This document shows, piece by piece, positions 1-8,518 of a stretch of 64,000 nucleotides of DNA. Source of the DNA: Trinickia diaoshuihuensis (GTDB lineage: Bacteria; Pseudomonadota; Gammaproteobacteria; Burkholderiales; Burkholderiaceae). The notes under the pieces were generated by a model. The model was not told the DNA's origin and ran no database searches. It saw only the letters and a list, made by a program, of their open reading frames with translations. Each line of letters begins with the position of its first letter. Positions within the stretch are counted from its first letter, which is position 1. The stretch spans positions 186,001 through 250,000 of the forward strand of contig NZ_QUBS01000090.1 of the NCBI RefSeq assembly GCF_003390925.1, in the 5' to 3' direction. The translations under genes were made by a program, and so were the position numbers.

Positions 1-1231
1 ATCCCGCCGGCGCGATTGCGGTCAGCGCCCCGTTACGGATTCCGTGGACGAAAAACGAGGCGCGGACACCGGAATCGTCGACGCCTGGCCCGCCGGGGCC
101 GCTCTTGAATTGGCGCGCGTCGAAGCGCGGGAACGCCCCCCTTTCCGCGGCCAGCTCGATCGATGCCGCGTACGCGGCTGCACGCACTCGCTCCAACAGC
201 GCCGCCACGGTGCTCAAGCTGTCCTCGGACCCGTACTCGATGCCGAGCATTCGAAACGCATCGTCCAAACCCATGACCCCAAGCCCGACTCGTCTCGTAC
301 TTCTCGCCACGGATGCTTGCCGCTGAGTGGGGTAGCGCTCTAACTCGATGATGTTGTCGAGCATGCGGACGGCGGTGCATACCACCGATCCGAGCCGCTC
401 TAAATCCATTCGCGCTTCAAGCGTGAATGGATTTTTCACGAACTTGGCTAGGTTGACAGAGCCGAGCGGACTCGAGCCGAAAGCCGGCAACGGTTGCTCG
501 CAGCATGAGTTCGTACCGACGATCTCTTCGATGCCCCGCAAATTGTCGGAAGCGACGATATTGTCGATAAAAAGGACACCGGGTTCGCCGGTGTCCACGA
601 TGGATTCACAGATCGACGAGATGAGTTCGTCGTCCCGCTCAAGCGTTTCCTGGGAGATCAAGACAGATAAATTGAACTGATTCAGATCGCCGATCTGTCT
701 TTTCGCATTGACGAATTCCTTGACCTCGGGATGATCGGCCGGCACGAGGCCGATCATGGCGGCGCGGCCCTCGGACGATGCCATGGCCGTAGCCGCGATC
801 GACTGCCAAAAGTCGAGATCGCGGCGAAGCCGCCGTTGTTCCCCTTCCGCTTGAAAGTTCAAGCCGATGCCGCCGCCGGACACCATCGTTCTGAGCGCTG
901 TCTTCGCGGTGCCTAGCCAATTGCTTGCGGTCAGCGCGGGCATCGCGAATGTGCTGACCATCGTCACGGCATCGTCACGCCCCGCGTTTCGAAGAACGCG
1001 TCCGGCAGGCAAGAATTCGAAGCTCGTCATGCAACGCAGAAACGCGCGGGCCCAAGCAGACCTAGCGTGCGGTGCCTCGTTCATCGAGAGCGCGTTTGCC
1101 ACTCTCGCGAACGTCTCTTCGATGCTACCCTCCACGTTTCCGCGCGCGTCGCGCATTCGGTATTTCGACGACCAAATCAGTGCGCCTATCTCCTGCGAAG
1201 ACAAAACGATGCCCTCATGCTCGGATTGCAT
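1..1231 (-). CDS. Ribonucleotide reductase-like large subunit, adenosylcobalamin (NrdJ) type, 3' end outside window
   Basis: Partial gene; the first 410 codons are visible and the C-terminus lies beyond the left edge. The start is ATG at 1231. Seen in the translation: the class II-like N-terminal region, GGGIGLNF at residues 119-126, the radical-site motif NSCCEQ at 241-246 (Asn241, Cys243 and Glu245 match the N-x-C-x-E triad of ribonucleotide reductases), GLGVMGLDDA, and HGIRNGALTAIAP near the edge. The family reduces ribonucleotides with a thiyl radical. Odd: the two redox-active cysteines that re-reduce the active site appear absent. The usual NCF(V) is STF at 93-95, and the usual YG-C-C/L-LGS is FGSSPLGS at 251-258. 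The substrate-loop region is also short. Base composition seems less GC-rich than the neighbours. It is probably not the housekeeping reductase; an altered or specialised function is inference. Confidence 0.82.
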   Translation of the reverse strand, partial: MQSEHEGIVLSSQEIGALIWSSKYRMRDARGNVEGSIEETFARVANALSMNEAPHARSAWARAFLRCMTSFEFLPAGRVLRNAGRDDAVTMVSTFAMPALTASNWLGTAKTALRTMVSGGGIGLNFQAEGEQRRLRRDLDFWQSIAATAMASSEGRAAMIGLVPADHPEVKEFVNAKRQIGDLNQFNLSVLISQETLERDDELISSICESIVDTGEPGVLFIDNIVASDNLRGIEEIVGTNSCCEQPLPAFGSSPLGSVNLAKFVKNPFTLEARMDLERLGSVVCTAVRMLDNIIELERYPTQRQASVARSTRRVGLGVMGLDDAFRMLGIEYGSEDSLSTVAALLERVRAAAYAASIELAAERGAFPRFDARQFKSGPGGPGVDDSGVRASFFVHGIRNGALTAIAPAG

Positions 1232-1425
1232 GACAGATTGCGTTTCTCGGGGGATGAATGAGATTAAAAGCTAGGCGAGAAGCGAGGGGTGTCAAGCTGC
1301 GTTGACGGCCTCGCTTTCAGATACTGAGAGGGGCGGCTAAGCGCCTTTTCGGCGTGCGCGGGAGGCATCGGGGGGACGCATTCCGCGGCCCTTTCTTCGC
1401 ATTGCGCGGATACCCGCGGATACCT

Positions 1426-1911
1426 TTACGCGTCGTTGCCGTCCTCATAGTCGACGACCGGTTCGCATCGAATGGGAAAATTGACTGAATTGGCCACGTA
1501 GCAATGGCTGTGCGCTTTATGGTGCAGCTCCATCGCCAACGCGCGGTCGTCGCCGCGCCGGATCACCACGCGGGGGTGCAATATGATTTCGGTGAAGCGC
1601 CCCTGTGCCGGGCTGTCCATCATCGTGCCTTCGGCGTGATCGAGGTAATCGACCACGCGGACACCGGCATCCGCGCACAGATGCAGGTACCACAACTTAT
1701 GGCACGCCGATGCCGATGCCACGAGCAGGTCTTCGGGATTCCAGCGCGCGGGGTCGCCACGGAATGCGGCGTCGGATGAACCGGCAATGTCGGGTTTCTC
1801 GCCCGAGCGGATGACGTGATCGCGTGAGTACTCACGATATCCCGATGTGCCACTGCCCTTGTTACCCGTCCATTGCACCGAAACGCGATAGGTATGTTCG
1901 CCGTATGTCAT
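1426..1911 (-). CDS. OsmC/Ohr-family protein
   Basis: 161 aa if started at ATG 1911 (MTYGEHTYRV), the usual N-terminus for the family; an in-frame ORF extends 30 codons upstream but that part has no family character. The family are small thiol peroxidases or hydrolases acting on organic hydroperoxides in the cytoplasm. Two cysteines are in the expected places: one in the central helix (SASACHKLWYLHLC) and one in the later HSHCYVANSVNF segment, which matches the second catalytic Cys followed by A/N-S. The motif RWNPEDLLVAS before the first Cys is typical of OsmC proteins. It is a single-gene unit between the reductase-like gene and the toxin-antitoxin pair, with no visible operon partner. Confidence 0.85.
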   Translation of the reverse strand: MTYGEHTYRVSVQWTGNKGSGTSGYREYSRDHVIRSGEKPDIAGSSDAAFRGDPARWNPEDLLVASASACHKLWYLHLCADAGVRVVDYLDHAEGTMMDSPAQGRFTEIILHPRVVIRRGDDRALAMELHHKAHSHCYVANSVNFPIRCEPVVDYEDGNDA

Positions 1912-2066
1912 TGCATTGCCCCGTATCGAAACGTTGAACGTGCGACGCAGAAGCGATACTTGAGGGACCGCCCCGTCGCGCTGACTGACCTGATGACGCA
2001 TTGTGACACGATATGGTATTTTGGTATACCAACCTCTCTAGCCGAGACCCGGCTTGGCTCGTTCGA

Positions 2067-2483
2067 TTAATCGAACGGATTCAGCAGGCGAGCACCGGTT
2101 CCGACGAAGTCGCCAACGTTCCGGGTAACGAGCGTTAGGTCGTGAATGAGCGCAGTCGCCGCGATCAGCTTGTCCAGCGCATGCTCCGGGTGTGGAACTC
2201 TGAGGCGTCCCCATACCTGACCGATCTCTTCGTCTACGGGCAAGATGTATTGTGAAAATTCGTGCAGGACCGCATTCAACCACCTTTCGAGGCGCGTCGC
2301 CTGCGGATCGTCTCCTCTATGTCGGATCAACTCGACACCCCGCCGCAACTCGCCGACCGTCACAACCGACAAATACAGATCAATATCGTCACGCGCCGCT
2401 TCCTGGAAGAACCCCAAGACGCCTGGGTTCGCACGCCCCTGCTTGCGAATTTCGCTAATGACATTGGTATCAACCAAATACAT
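2067..2483 (-). CDS. PIN-domain toxin (FitB/VapC family)
   Basis: 138 aa from ATG 2483 (MYLVDTNVISE), the standard PIN-domain start. PIN toxins are metal-dependent ribonucleases, usually cleaving tRNA or rRNA. Acidic active-site residues are visible: Asp in LVDTNV, Glu in VGELRRG, Asp in HALDKLIAATA, and the final Asp in TRNVGDF. Length is typical for the family. The start overlaps the end of the antitoxin gene by 14 bp, so the two are translationally coupled. The closest named system by character is gonococcal FitAB. Stress-induced toxicity is inferred from the family. Confidence 0.88.
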   Translation of the reverse strand: MYLVDTNVISEIRKQGRANPGVLGFFQEAARDDIDLYLSVVTVGELRRGVELIRHRGDDPQATRLERWLNAVLHEFSQYILPVDEEIGQVWGRLRVPHPEHALDKLIAATALIHDLTLVTRNVGDFVGTGARLLNPFD

Positions 2484-2703
2484 GTCCCGCCTCGCCGTCA
2501 TCGACTCGCGTGAAATCGATGTCATCCCCGACATTCGGCATTGCCATCAGTACTTGCGCAAAGCTTTTGCGCTGGGGCCGGCGCAGCGCCCGCGCAAGAA
2601 TTTCCCGATGCTCCGCCTCAGCGCTTCGACCGTGGGCAGCCGCACGCTCCTTTAAGCTTTGAACCAGTGCGTCGTCCAGATTCCTGACAACAAGGTTTGC
2701 CAT
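2470..2703 (-). CDS. Ribbon-helix-helix antitoxin (FitA/VapB family)
   Basis: 77 aa from ATG 2703. The N-terminus ANLVVRNLDDALVQSLKERA is a FitA-like ribbon-helix-helix DNA-binding domain, followed by GRSAEAEHREILARAL, the conserved second part of that domain. The C-terminal tail (about residues 45-77) would wrap the PIN toxin. It precedes and overlaps the toxin gene, the normal antitoxin-first order. The family represses its own promoter as a complex with the toxin; the short repeats just upstream (2714-2739) fit that role. Confidence 0.87.
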   Translation of the reverse strand: MANLVVRNLDDALVQSLKERAAAHGRSAEAEHREILARALRRPQRKSFAQVLMAMPNVGDDIDFTRVDDGEAGHVFG

Positions 2704-2713
2704 GCCTACCTCC

Positions 2714-2739
2714 TAGCAGAGTGCTATCAATGCTAGCAT
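2714..2739. promoter_or_regulatory. Probable FitAB autoregulatory operator
   Basis: Immediately upstream of the antitoxin start are clustered palindromic elements: TAGCA-gag-TGCTA (2714-2726), TGCTATCA (2722-2729) and the perfect palindrome ATGCTAGCAT (2730-2739). TGCTATCA is, from memory, the half-site reported for gonococcal FitA. A full spaced partner TGATAGCA was not found, so the exact complex footprint is uncertain. Confidence 0.55.
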
Positions 2740-2836
2740 CATAGGCGGAAAACGCAATCATTGCAATCATTTCCTAGCCACACCGGTGACCACATGCGCG
2801 TGGCCGTCCAACTGTCAAACAGCCTCCTACCGACCA

Positions 2837-3565
2837 TCAAAGATCGAAATTGGTCGGCATCAGGACCACGTCGCGAATCGTCACACCGCGTTGGCGCGTG
2901 AGCATGAACAAGATCGTCGCCGCCACTTCGCTTGCTTCGATGAGACTACCCGACGCCTTGGCTTCCTTAAGCTTTTCCTCGGGCCAATCGGCCAGCAGCG
3001 CGCTGATGACCGGGCCGGGGGACACGGAGCCGACACGAATGCCATGTTTGAACACCTGCCGCCGCACCGTTTGCACGAAACAGTTGATCGCCCACTTGGA
3101 CGAGGCATAAACGGGCTCCCACGGCGTGGGGAAATGCGCGGCCAACGAACTCGTCACCACGATATCGCCGGTTCGTCTTTCGATCATATGCGGCAGGACG
3201 TCATGCACGTTTTTCATGACGACGTTGACGTTCAAATTGAGCATTCGATCGATCGCGTCAGTATCGGCATCTACGAGATCGCCGCCGACATACGTACCCG
3301 CGTTGGCATGCAAGATATCGATCTGCCCAGCCAATTGCAGCGCGCGAGGCACGAGCGACGCGCAGGCTTTCGAATCGAGCAGGTCGATCACGAGCGGAAT
3401 GGCCGCCTCGCCGCGCTTGCCGCACAGCGCAGTCAACGCGGCCTCGTCGCGATCCACCAGCACCACGCGCGCGCCGGCCGACAAGAGCGCATCCACGCTC
3501 GCCAACCCAATCCCCGACGCGGCGCCCGTAACAACCGCGACTTTGCCGTTCAGTTCACCTGCCAT
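2837..3565 (-). CDS. Short-chain dehydrogenase similar to ribitol 2-dehydrogenase
   Basis: 242 aa. Classical SDR: cofactor motif TGAASGIG (residues 14-21), the acidic residue of VLVDRDE favouring NAD over NADP, HANAG, catalytic Ser in TSSLA, and YASSK (Tyr-x3-Lys). The segments ILHANAGTYVGG, PHMIERRTGDIV, WEPVYASSKWA, RRQVFKHGIRVG and SPGPVISALLADWP resemble Klebsiella ribitol dehydrogenase closely, so a polyol substrate (ribitol, arabitol or similar) is likely. No pentitol kinase or transporter lies next to it, so its pathway is not shown by context. A perfect inverted repeat lies about 40-70 bp upstream. Confidence 0.8.
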   Translation of the reverse strand: MAGELNGKVAVVTGAASGIGLASVDALLSAGARVVLVDRDEAALTALCGKRGEAAIPLVIDLLDSKACASLVPRALQLAGQIDILHANAGTYVGGDLVDADTDAIDRMLNLNVNVVMKNVHDVLPHMIERRTGDIVVTSSLAAHFPTPWEPVYASSKWAINCFVQTVRRQVFKHGIRVGSVSPGPVISALLADWPEEKLKEAKASGSLIEASEVAATILFMLTRQRGVTIRDVVLMPTNFDL

Positions 3566-3605
3566 CGTCTCCGCCTCTTATGGAAATCGCCCGGGAGGGC
3601 GAACA

Positions 3606-3636
3606 GATCATTTGTTCACATATCGATCAAATGATC
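3606..3636. promoter_or_regulatory. Inverted repeat, candidate operator of the ribitol-dehydrogenase-like gene
   Basis: A perfect 9-bp inverted repeat, GATCATTTG (3606-3614) and CAAATGATC (3628-3636), separated by 13 bp. It lies just upstream of the SDR gene on the minus strand. Size and spacing fit a dimeric sugar-responsive repressor such as the SorC, DeoR or LacI type. The regulator itself is not in the window. Confidence 0.5.
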
Positions 3637-3734
3637 GTACGCACCGTAAGGGTTGTCAAGGCGGCGATCCCAGCGAAGCAATCCCGCTGGCTAGCGTCCC
3701 GTCTTGCCGATATCGGGGGCGCATCGTCAACTCG

Positions 3735-3776
3735 AAATGTTCGTTTTCGAAATTCCAATGTTCGAATTTTTTCGGT
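3735..3776. promoter_or_regulatory. GlpR-like operators upstream of glpD
   Basis: Two AATGTTCG-type elements lie 50-92 bp before glpD. The first (3735-3754) reads AAATGTTCG-TT-TTCGAAATT, close to the known GlpR consensus (ATGTTCG, short AT-rich centre, CGAACAT). The second (3757-3776) starts AATGTTCG and is a good left half with a weaker right half. GlpR is the DeoR-family repressor relieved by glycerol-3-phosphate; its gene is not in the window. Confidence 0.62.
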
Positions 3777-3826
3777 AATATTCCGAAAACGGTGTTTCGC
3801 GCGCGAATTCGATCAGGAGACGTTCA

Positions 3827-5362
3827 ATGGGTGCAACAGAGGTAGTGGATCTGCTCGTCGTCGGGGGCGGCATCAACGGAGCCGGCATCGCGCGGGACGC
3901 CGCCGGTCGCGGGCTGTCGGTCCTGCTGTGCGAACAGGACGATCTGGCGGCCCATACTTCGTCGTCGAGCACCAAGCTCATTCACGGGGGCTTGCGCTAC
4001 CTCGAATACCGCGAGTTCGGGCTCGTGCGTAAGGCGTTGCAGGAGCGCGAAACGTTGCTCGCAGCCGCGCCGCACATCATGCGGCCGCTACGTTTCGTCA
4101 TGCCTCACATGCCGAACCTGCGCCCGGCTTGGCTGATTCGTACGGGCTTGTTCTTGTACGACCATCTCGCCCGGCGCAAGCGACTGCCCGGTTCGAGCGG
4201 GATCGACATGCGCCGCCATCCCGCCGGCGCGCCGCTCGTCGATTCGATCGAGCGCGGCTTCGTCTATTCCGACGGCTGGGTCGACGACGCCCGCCTCGTC
4301 GTGCTCAACGCCCTAGATGCGAGCGAGCGGGGCGCGAAGGTCCTCACGCGTACGAAGCTCGTCCATGCTGCGCGCCGAGACGGTCAATGGCAGGCGCAGT
4401 TGCGCCGGGCCGGCGGCACGACGGTTCAGGTTCGTGCGCGCGCGATCGCCAACGCGGCGGGTCCCTGGGTAGGCGAGTTGCTGACGGGCGCACTGGGCCG
4501 CCAGGCGCAGCACGGTATCCGGCTCGTGAAAGGCAGCCATATCGTGACGCGGCGCTTGTTCGACCACGATCACGCCTATATCTTTCAAAATCCCGACAAG
4601 CGCATCATCTTCGCGATTCCGTACGAACGCGACTTCACGCTGATCGGCACGACCGACGTCGAATACGGGAGCGATCCGGCGCAAGTCGCGATCGACGACG
4701 CGGAAACCAGCTATTTGTGCGAGTCGATCAACCGCTACTTCAAACGGCGGATCTCGCCGAGCGACGTGTGCTGGACCTACTCGGGCGTGCGCCCGCTGCT
4801 GCAAGAGGAAGGCACCGACAACCCGTCGGCGGCCACGCGCGACTACAAGCTCGAACTCGAAGCCGGGTCCGACCAGGCTCCGCTGCTATCGGTGTTCGGC
4901 GGCAAGATCACGACGTTCCGCAAGTTGGCCGAGGAGGCCGTCGATACCTTGACGCATGCGCTCGGACAACGCGCGCCGTCGTGGACGGCGGGCGCGCCGC
5001 TGCCCGGCGGAGACATGGAAGGCGCCGACTTCGAACGCTTCGCGAAACGATTCGCCGCCTGCCACCCATGGCTTCCGGCCGAATTGGCGCTGCGCTATGC
5101 GCACGCATATGGCACACGCGCCGACAAGATGCTGAGCGGCGCACGTTCGCTCGCCGACCTCGGCCGCCAGTTCGCGCCCGACCTTTACGAAGCCGAGCTG
5201 CGCTATCTGCGCGACGTCGAATGGGCGCGCAGCGCGCAAGACATCCTATGGCGCCGCACGAAACTGGGTCTTCACATCGCGCCGGCGCAGCTCGAAGCGG
5301 CGACACGCGAAATCGATGCGTGGCTGTCCCCTGAGCGCGTTGCCCCCGCGCTCGCGCTTTGA
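3827..5362 (+). CDS. glpD: Aerobic glycerol-3-phosphate dehydrogenase
   Basis: 511 aa, full length. It oxidises sn-glycerol-3-phosphate to dihydroxyacetone phosphate with FAD at the inner membrane and passes electrons to quinone. Seen: the N-terminal FAD dinucleotide fold VVGGGINGAGIA (residues 11-22), the family signature STKLIHGGLRYLE, the segment GTTDVEYGSDP, and SVFGGKITTFRKLAEEA near the C-terminal domain. The start ATG 3827 is preceded by AGGAG at good spacing. It is the first gene of the glycerol block with glpK, pyruvate kinase and a GapN-type enzyme downstream, and GlpR-like operators sit upstream, so induction by glycerol-3-phosphate is likely. Confidence 0.97.
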   Translation: MGATEVVDLLVVGGGINGAGIARDAAGRGLSVLLCEQDDLAAHTSSSSTKLIHGGLRYLEYREFGLVRKALQERETLLAAAPHIMRPLRFVMPHMPNLRPAWLIRTGLFLYDHLARRKRLPGSSGIDMRRHPAGAPLVDSIERGFVYSDGWVDDARLVVLNALDASERGAKVLTRTKLVHAARRDGQWQAQLRRAGGTTVQVRARAIANAAGPWVGELLTGALGRQAQHGIRLVKGSHIVTRRLFDHDHAYIFQNPDKRIIFAIPYERDFTLIGTTDVEYGSDPAQVAIDDAETSYLCESINRYFKRRISPSDVCWTYSGVRPLLQEEGTDNPSAATRDYKLELEAGSDQAPLLSVFGGKITTFRKLAEEAVDTLTHALGQRAPSWTAGAPLPGGDMEGADFERFAKRFAACHPWLPAELALRYAHAYGTRADKMLSGARSLADLGRQFAPDLYEAELRYLRDVEWARSAQDILWRRTKLGLHIAPAQLEAATREIDAWLSPERVAPALAL

Positions 5363-5381
5363 ACTAGCAAACGCAGCAACA

Positions 5382-5432
5382 CCGCAGGCCGCCCTGCGGA
5401 AAAGAGCGCGGGCAATCGATCGACCCGCGCTC
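5382..5432. repeat. Two stem-loops in the glpD-glpK spacer
   Basis: Two consecutive perfect inverted repeats: CCGCAGG/CCTGCGG (5382-5388 and 5393-5399) and GAGCGCGGG/CCCGCGCTC (5404-5412 and 5424-5432). Neither is followed by a T-run, so they are not typical intrinsic terminators. They may stabilise or process the glpDK transcript or give differential expression of the two genes. Confidence 0.55.
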
Positions 5433-5460
5433 GATACAACAACACATGGAGCGCAGACAG

Positions 5461-6963
5461 ATGCAGGACCAGTACATCCTCGCCCTTGATCAAGGCACGA
5501 CGAGTTCGCGCGCGATTTTGTTCGATCGCGAAGGCAAGGTCGTCTCCGTCGCACAGAAAGAGTTGCGCCAAATCTATCCGCAACCGGGCTGGGTCGAACA
5601 CGATCCGCACGAAATCTGGTCGACGCAGACAGGCGTTGCCACCGAATGCGTGATGCGCGCCGATTTGGACAGCAGGTCGATCGCCGCGATCGGTATCACG
5701 AATCAGCGAGAAACCACGATCGTCTGGGACCGCGAAACGGGTCAGCCCGTCTACAACGCGATCGTCTGGCAGGACCGCCGCACGGCGCCGCTATGCGATG
5801 CGCTCAAGGCGCGGGGCCTCGAAGAGAAGGTTCGCGCGAAGACCGGTTTGCCGATCGACGCCTACTTCTCCGCCACCAAAATCCGCTGGATTCTCGATAA
5901 TGTCCCCGGCGCGCGCGAGAAGGCGCGGCGCGGCGAGCTCGCCTTCGGCACGGTCGACAGTTGGCTGCTGTGGAATTTCACGAAACACACGCTTCACGCG
6001 ACCGATGCGACGAACGCGTCGCGCACGATGCTGTTCAATATCCACACGCGCGAGTGGGACGACGAACTGCTCGATCTACTCGAGATCCCCCGTAGCATGC
6101 TGCCGCGAGTGCGAGGCTCGTCCGAAATCTACGGCTATGCGCAAACGCCCGTCTTCGCCTCGAAGATTCCGCTCGCGGGCATCGCGGGCGACCAGCAAGC
6201 CGCCCTCTTCGGCCAAATGTGCACGCGCTCCGGGATGGTCAAGAATACGTACGGTACCGGTTGCTTCTTGATGATGAATACGGGCGCGACGCCGATTCCC
6301 TCCAAGAACAACCTCGTCACCACGCTCGCGTGGCAGATCGGCGATCGCGTCGATTACGCGCTCGAGGGCAGCATCTTCATCGCCGGCGCCGTCGTGCAGT
6401 GGCTGCGCGACGGCCTGGGCATCATCAAGAGCGCGCACGAGGTTCAGGCGCTCGCCGAACGCGTGCCGCACAGCGACGGCGTCTACCTCGTCCCCGCCTT
6501 CGCGGGGCTTGGCGCACCGCATTGGAACGCGCACGCGCGAGGATCGCTCTTCGGCACCACACGCGGTACCCGCGACGCGCACATCGCGCGCGCCGCGCTC
6601 GATTCGATCGCGTATCAATCGCTCGGTGTGTTGAAGGCCATGGAAGCGGATTCGGGTCTTCCGATCCGCGAGCTGCGCGTGGACGGCGGTGCAACGGCAA
6701 ACGATCTATTGATGCAGTTTCAGGCCGACATCCTCGGCGCGGACGCCGTTCGGCCGAAGATCAGCGAAACGACCGCGCTCGGCGCCGCTTATCTCGCCGG
6801 TCTAGCCGTCGGGTATTGGCGAGATATCGACGAGCTTCAGACGCAATGGATGCCTGACCGGCGCTTCTCGCCTTCGCTCGAAGCGCCGGAAGTCGAAACC
6901 CGCCTGGCAGGCTGGCAGCGCGCCGTTCGCGCCACCGAAGCATGGGCCGGCGAACACGGTTGA
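5461..6963 (+). CDS. glpK: Glycerol kinase
   Basis: 500 aa from ATG 5461, matching the approximately 500-residue family. An ATG 15 bp upstream is in frame, but GGAG lies 9 nt before 5461, so the second ATG is preferred. FGGY-family kinase that phosphorylates glycerol to glycerol-3-phosphate, trapping it in the cytoplasm. Seen: [15 protein letters not shown] (phosphate-binding loop), [43 protein letters not shown], and [19 protein letters not shown] (FGGY signature region). It feeds substrate to GlpD, encoded 98 bp upstream. No glycerol facilitator gene is visible in the window. Confidence 0.97.
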   Translation: MQDQYILALDQGTTSSRAILFDREGKVVSVAQKELRQIYPQPGWVEHDPHEIWSTQTGVATECVMRADLDSRSIAAIGITNQRETTIVWDRETGQPVYNAIVWQDRRTAPLCDALKARGLEEKVRAKTGLPIDAYFSATKIRWILDNVPGAREKARRGELAFGTVDSWLLWNFTKHTLHATDATNASRTMLFNIHTREWDDELLDLLEIPRSMLPRVRGSSEIYGYAQTPVFASKIPLAGIAGDQQAALFGQMCTRSGMVKNTYGTGCFLMMNTGATPIPSKNNLVTTLAWQIGDRVDYALEGSIFIAGAVVQWLRDGLGIIKSAHEVQALAERVPHSDGVYLVPAFAGLGAPHWNAHARGSLFGTTRGTRDAHIARAALDSIAYQSLGVLKAMEADSGLPIRELRVDGGATANDLLMQFQADILGADAVRPKISETTALGAAYLAGLAVGYWRDIDELQTQWMPDRRFSPSLEAPEVETRLAGWQRAVRATEAWAGEHG

Positions 6964-7050
6964 AACGGGTGGGACGGCCGGCGCCCATGTAGTTCTTTGC
7001 ACACGCTTGACTTTCAAACACGCACCACACAGTTAGCAGAACTAATCGAT

Positions 7051-8472
7051 ATGACACGAAACCGCGCTACCAAGATCGTCGCAACGCTGGGACCGGCCAG
7101 TTCCGCTCAGGCCGTGATAGATGCACTGCATCGGGCAGGCGCCGATCTATTCCGTTTGAACTTCAGCCACGGCAGCTACGAAGACCACGCGGCTCGACTG
7201 CGGCTCATCCGGGAAATCGAAACGCAGAACGGTTGCTCGATCGGCGTACTGCTCGATTTGCAAGGCCCCAAGCTGCGCATTTCGACGTTCGAAACGGGTC
7301 GCGCCGAGTTGGCGACGGGTGCGTCGTTCGTATTCGATCAGGATCCCACGCCGGGCGACAGCCGGCGCGTCTGCCTGCCCCATCCGGAAATATTCGCCGC
7401 CGCCGGCATCGGCGACATCTTGCTCGTCAACGATGGCCTCTTGCGGTTCAAGGTGACCGGCGTCTCGCTCACGCGGATCGTGACAGAGGTAGTGGTAGGC
7501 GGCATCATCTCCGATCGCAAAGGCGTCAACGTGCCTAGCGTTGCGCTGCCGCTACCCGCGCTCACCGCCAAGGATCGCGCGGATCTCGAATTCGGGCTCG
7601 CGCAAGGCGTCGATTGGGTGGCGCTCTCGTTCGTGCAACGCCCCGAAGATCTTCATGAAGCGCGCGCGTTGATCGGCAAGCGTGCGAAGCTCATAGCCAA
7701 AGTCGAAAAACCCTCCGCGGTGGATCGTATCGAGGAGATCATCGATGCGGCCGATGCCGTCATGGTGGCCCGCGGCGATCTCGGCGTCGAGTTGCCGCCC
7801 GAATACATTCCGGCGATTCAAAAGCGCATCGTCCGATTGTGCCGCGAGGCCGGCAAGCCGGTCATCGTGGCCACGCAAATGTTGGAATCGATGGTCGCCT
7901 CGGCATCGCCCACGCGGGCAGAGGCATCCGATGTGGCGACCGCTGTCTACGACGGCGCCGATGCGGTCATGCTGTCCGCGGAATCGGCCTCCGGCAAATA
8001 CCCAGTCGAGGCGGTCTCGATGATGAACCGCATTCTCGAACATACGGAGGCCGATCCGTCGTATCGCCAATTGATGCATGCCGTGGCTCCGCTCGACCGC
8101 GCCGATACCACCGATGCGATCGGCGCCGCCATCCGCACGATCACGGGCGTGATGCCCGTTAGCGCGACGGTGACCTACACGACATCCGGTGCGACGGCGT
8201 TGCGCGTCGCTCGGGAGCGCCCGGTCTCGCCTATTCTCAGCTTGACGCCTGACAAAGCGGTAGCGCGCCAGTTGGCGCTGTCATGGGGGATCAGCTCGCT
8301 CGAAATCGATGGCGCCCATACCGCGGAAGACATGGTTTCGAAAGCGAGCGCGACCGCGCAAGCCCATGGATTCACGCAAGCGAGCAAACCCATTCTCGTC
8401 GCGGCGGGCATGCCGTTCGGTACCCCGGGATCGACGAACCTGTTGCGCGTCGTCTGGCCGTCCGCGCAATAA
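7051..8472 (+). CDS. pyk: Pyruvate kinase
   Basis: 473 aa from ATG 7051 (MTRNRATKIVATLGPAS), the normal family N-terminus; an in-frame ATG at 6997 adds 18 residues without family similarity. It converts phosphoenolpyruvate and ADP to pyruvate and ATP. Seen: FRLNFSHGSYEDH, the metal/substrate segment KLIAKVEKPSAVDRIEEII containing the catalytic Lys and acidic residues, MVARGDLGVELP, and the classic ATQMLESMVASASPTRAEASDVATAVYDG region that binds Mg and substrate (described here in parts: ATQMLESM, PTRAEASDVA). The C-terminal domain is present. It follows glpK and precedes gapN on the same strand, suggesting coordinated lower glycolysis during growth on glycerol. Confidence 0.96.
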   Translation: MTRNRATKIVATLGPASSAQAVIDALHRAGADLFRLNFSHGSYEDHAARLRLIREIETQNGCSIGVLLDLQGPKLRISTFETGRAELATGASFVFDQDPTPGDSRRVCLPHPEIFAAAGIGDILLVNDGLLRFKVTGVSLTRIVTEVVVGGIISDRKGVNVPSVALPLPALTAKDRADLEFGLAQGVDWVALSFVQRPEDLHEARALIGKRAKLIAKVEKPSAVDRIEEIIDAADAVMVARGDLGVELPPEYIPAIQKRIVRLCREAGKPVIVATQMLESMVASASPTRAEASDVATAVYDGADAVMLSAESASGKYPVEAVSMMNRILEHTEADPSYRQLMHAVAPLDRADTTDAIGAAIRTITGVMPVSATVTYTTSGATALRVARERPVSPILSLTPDKAVARQLALSWGISSLEIDGAHTAEDMVSKASATAQAHGFTQASKPILVAAGMPFGTPGSTNLLRVVWPSAQ

Positions 8473-8518
8473 GCGGTTGCGTTCTCAAGATTCACGCTCA
8501 ATGTTGAAAGGACATGAC

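Noticed and set aside
5404-5432. Stem-loop after glpD as intrinsic terminator
   Set aside because: The stem is strong but no T-run follows, and glpK continues the operon; annotated as a stem-loop only.
8309-8518. gapN starting inside pyk (612-codon frame)
   Set aside because: The extra N-terminus is a shadow of pyk, and AAAGGA sits at the right distance before ATG 8519.
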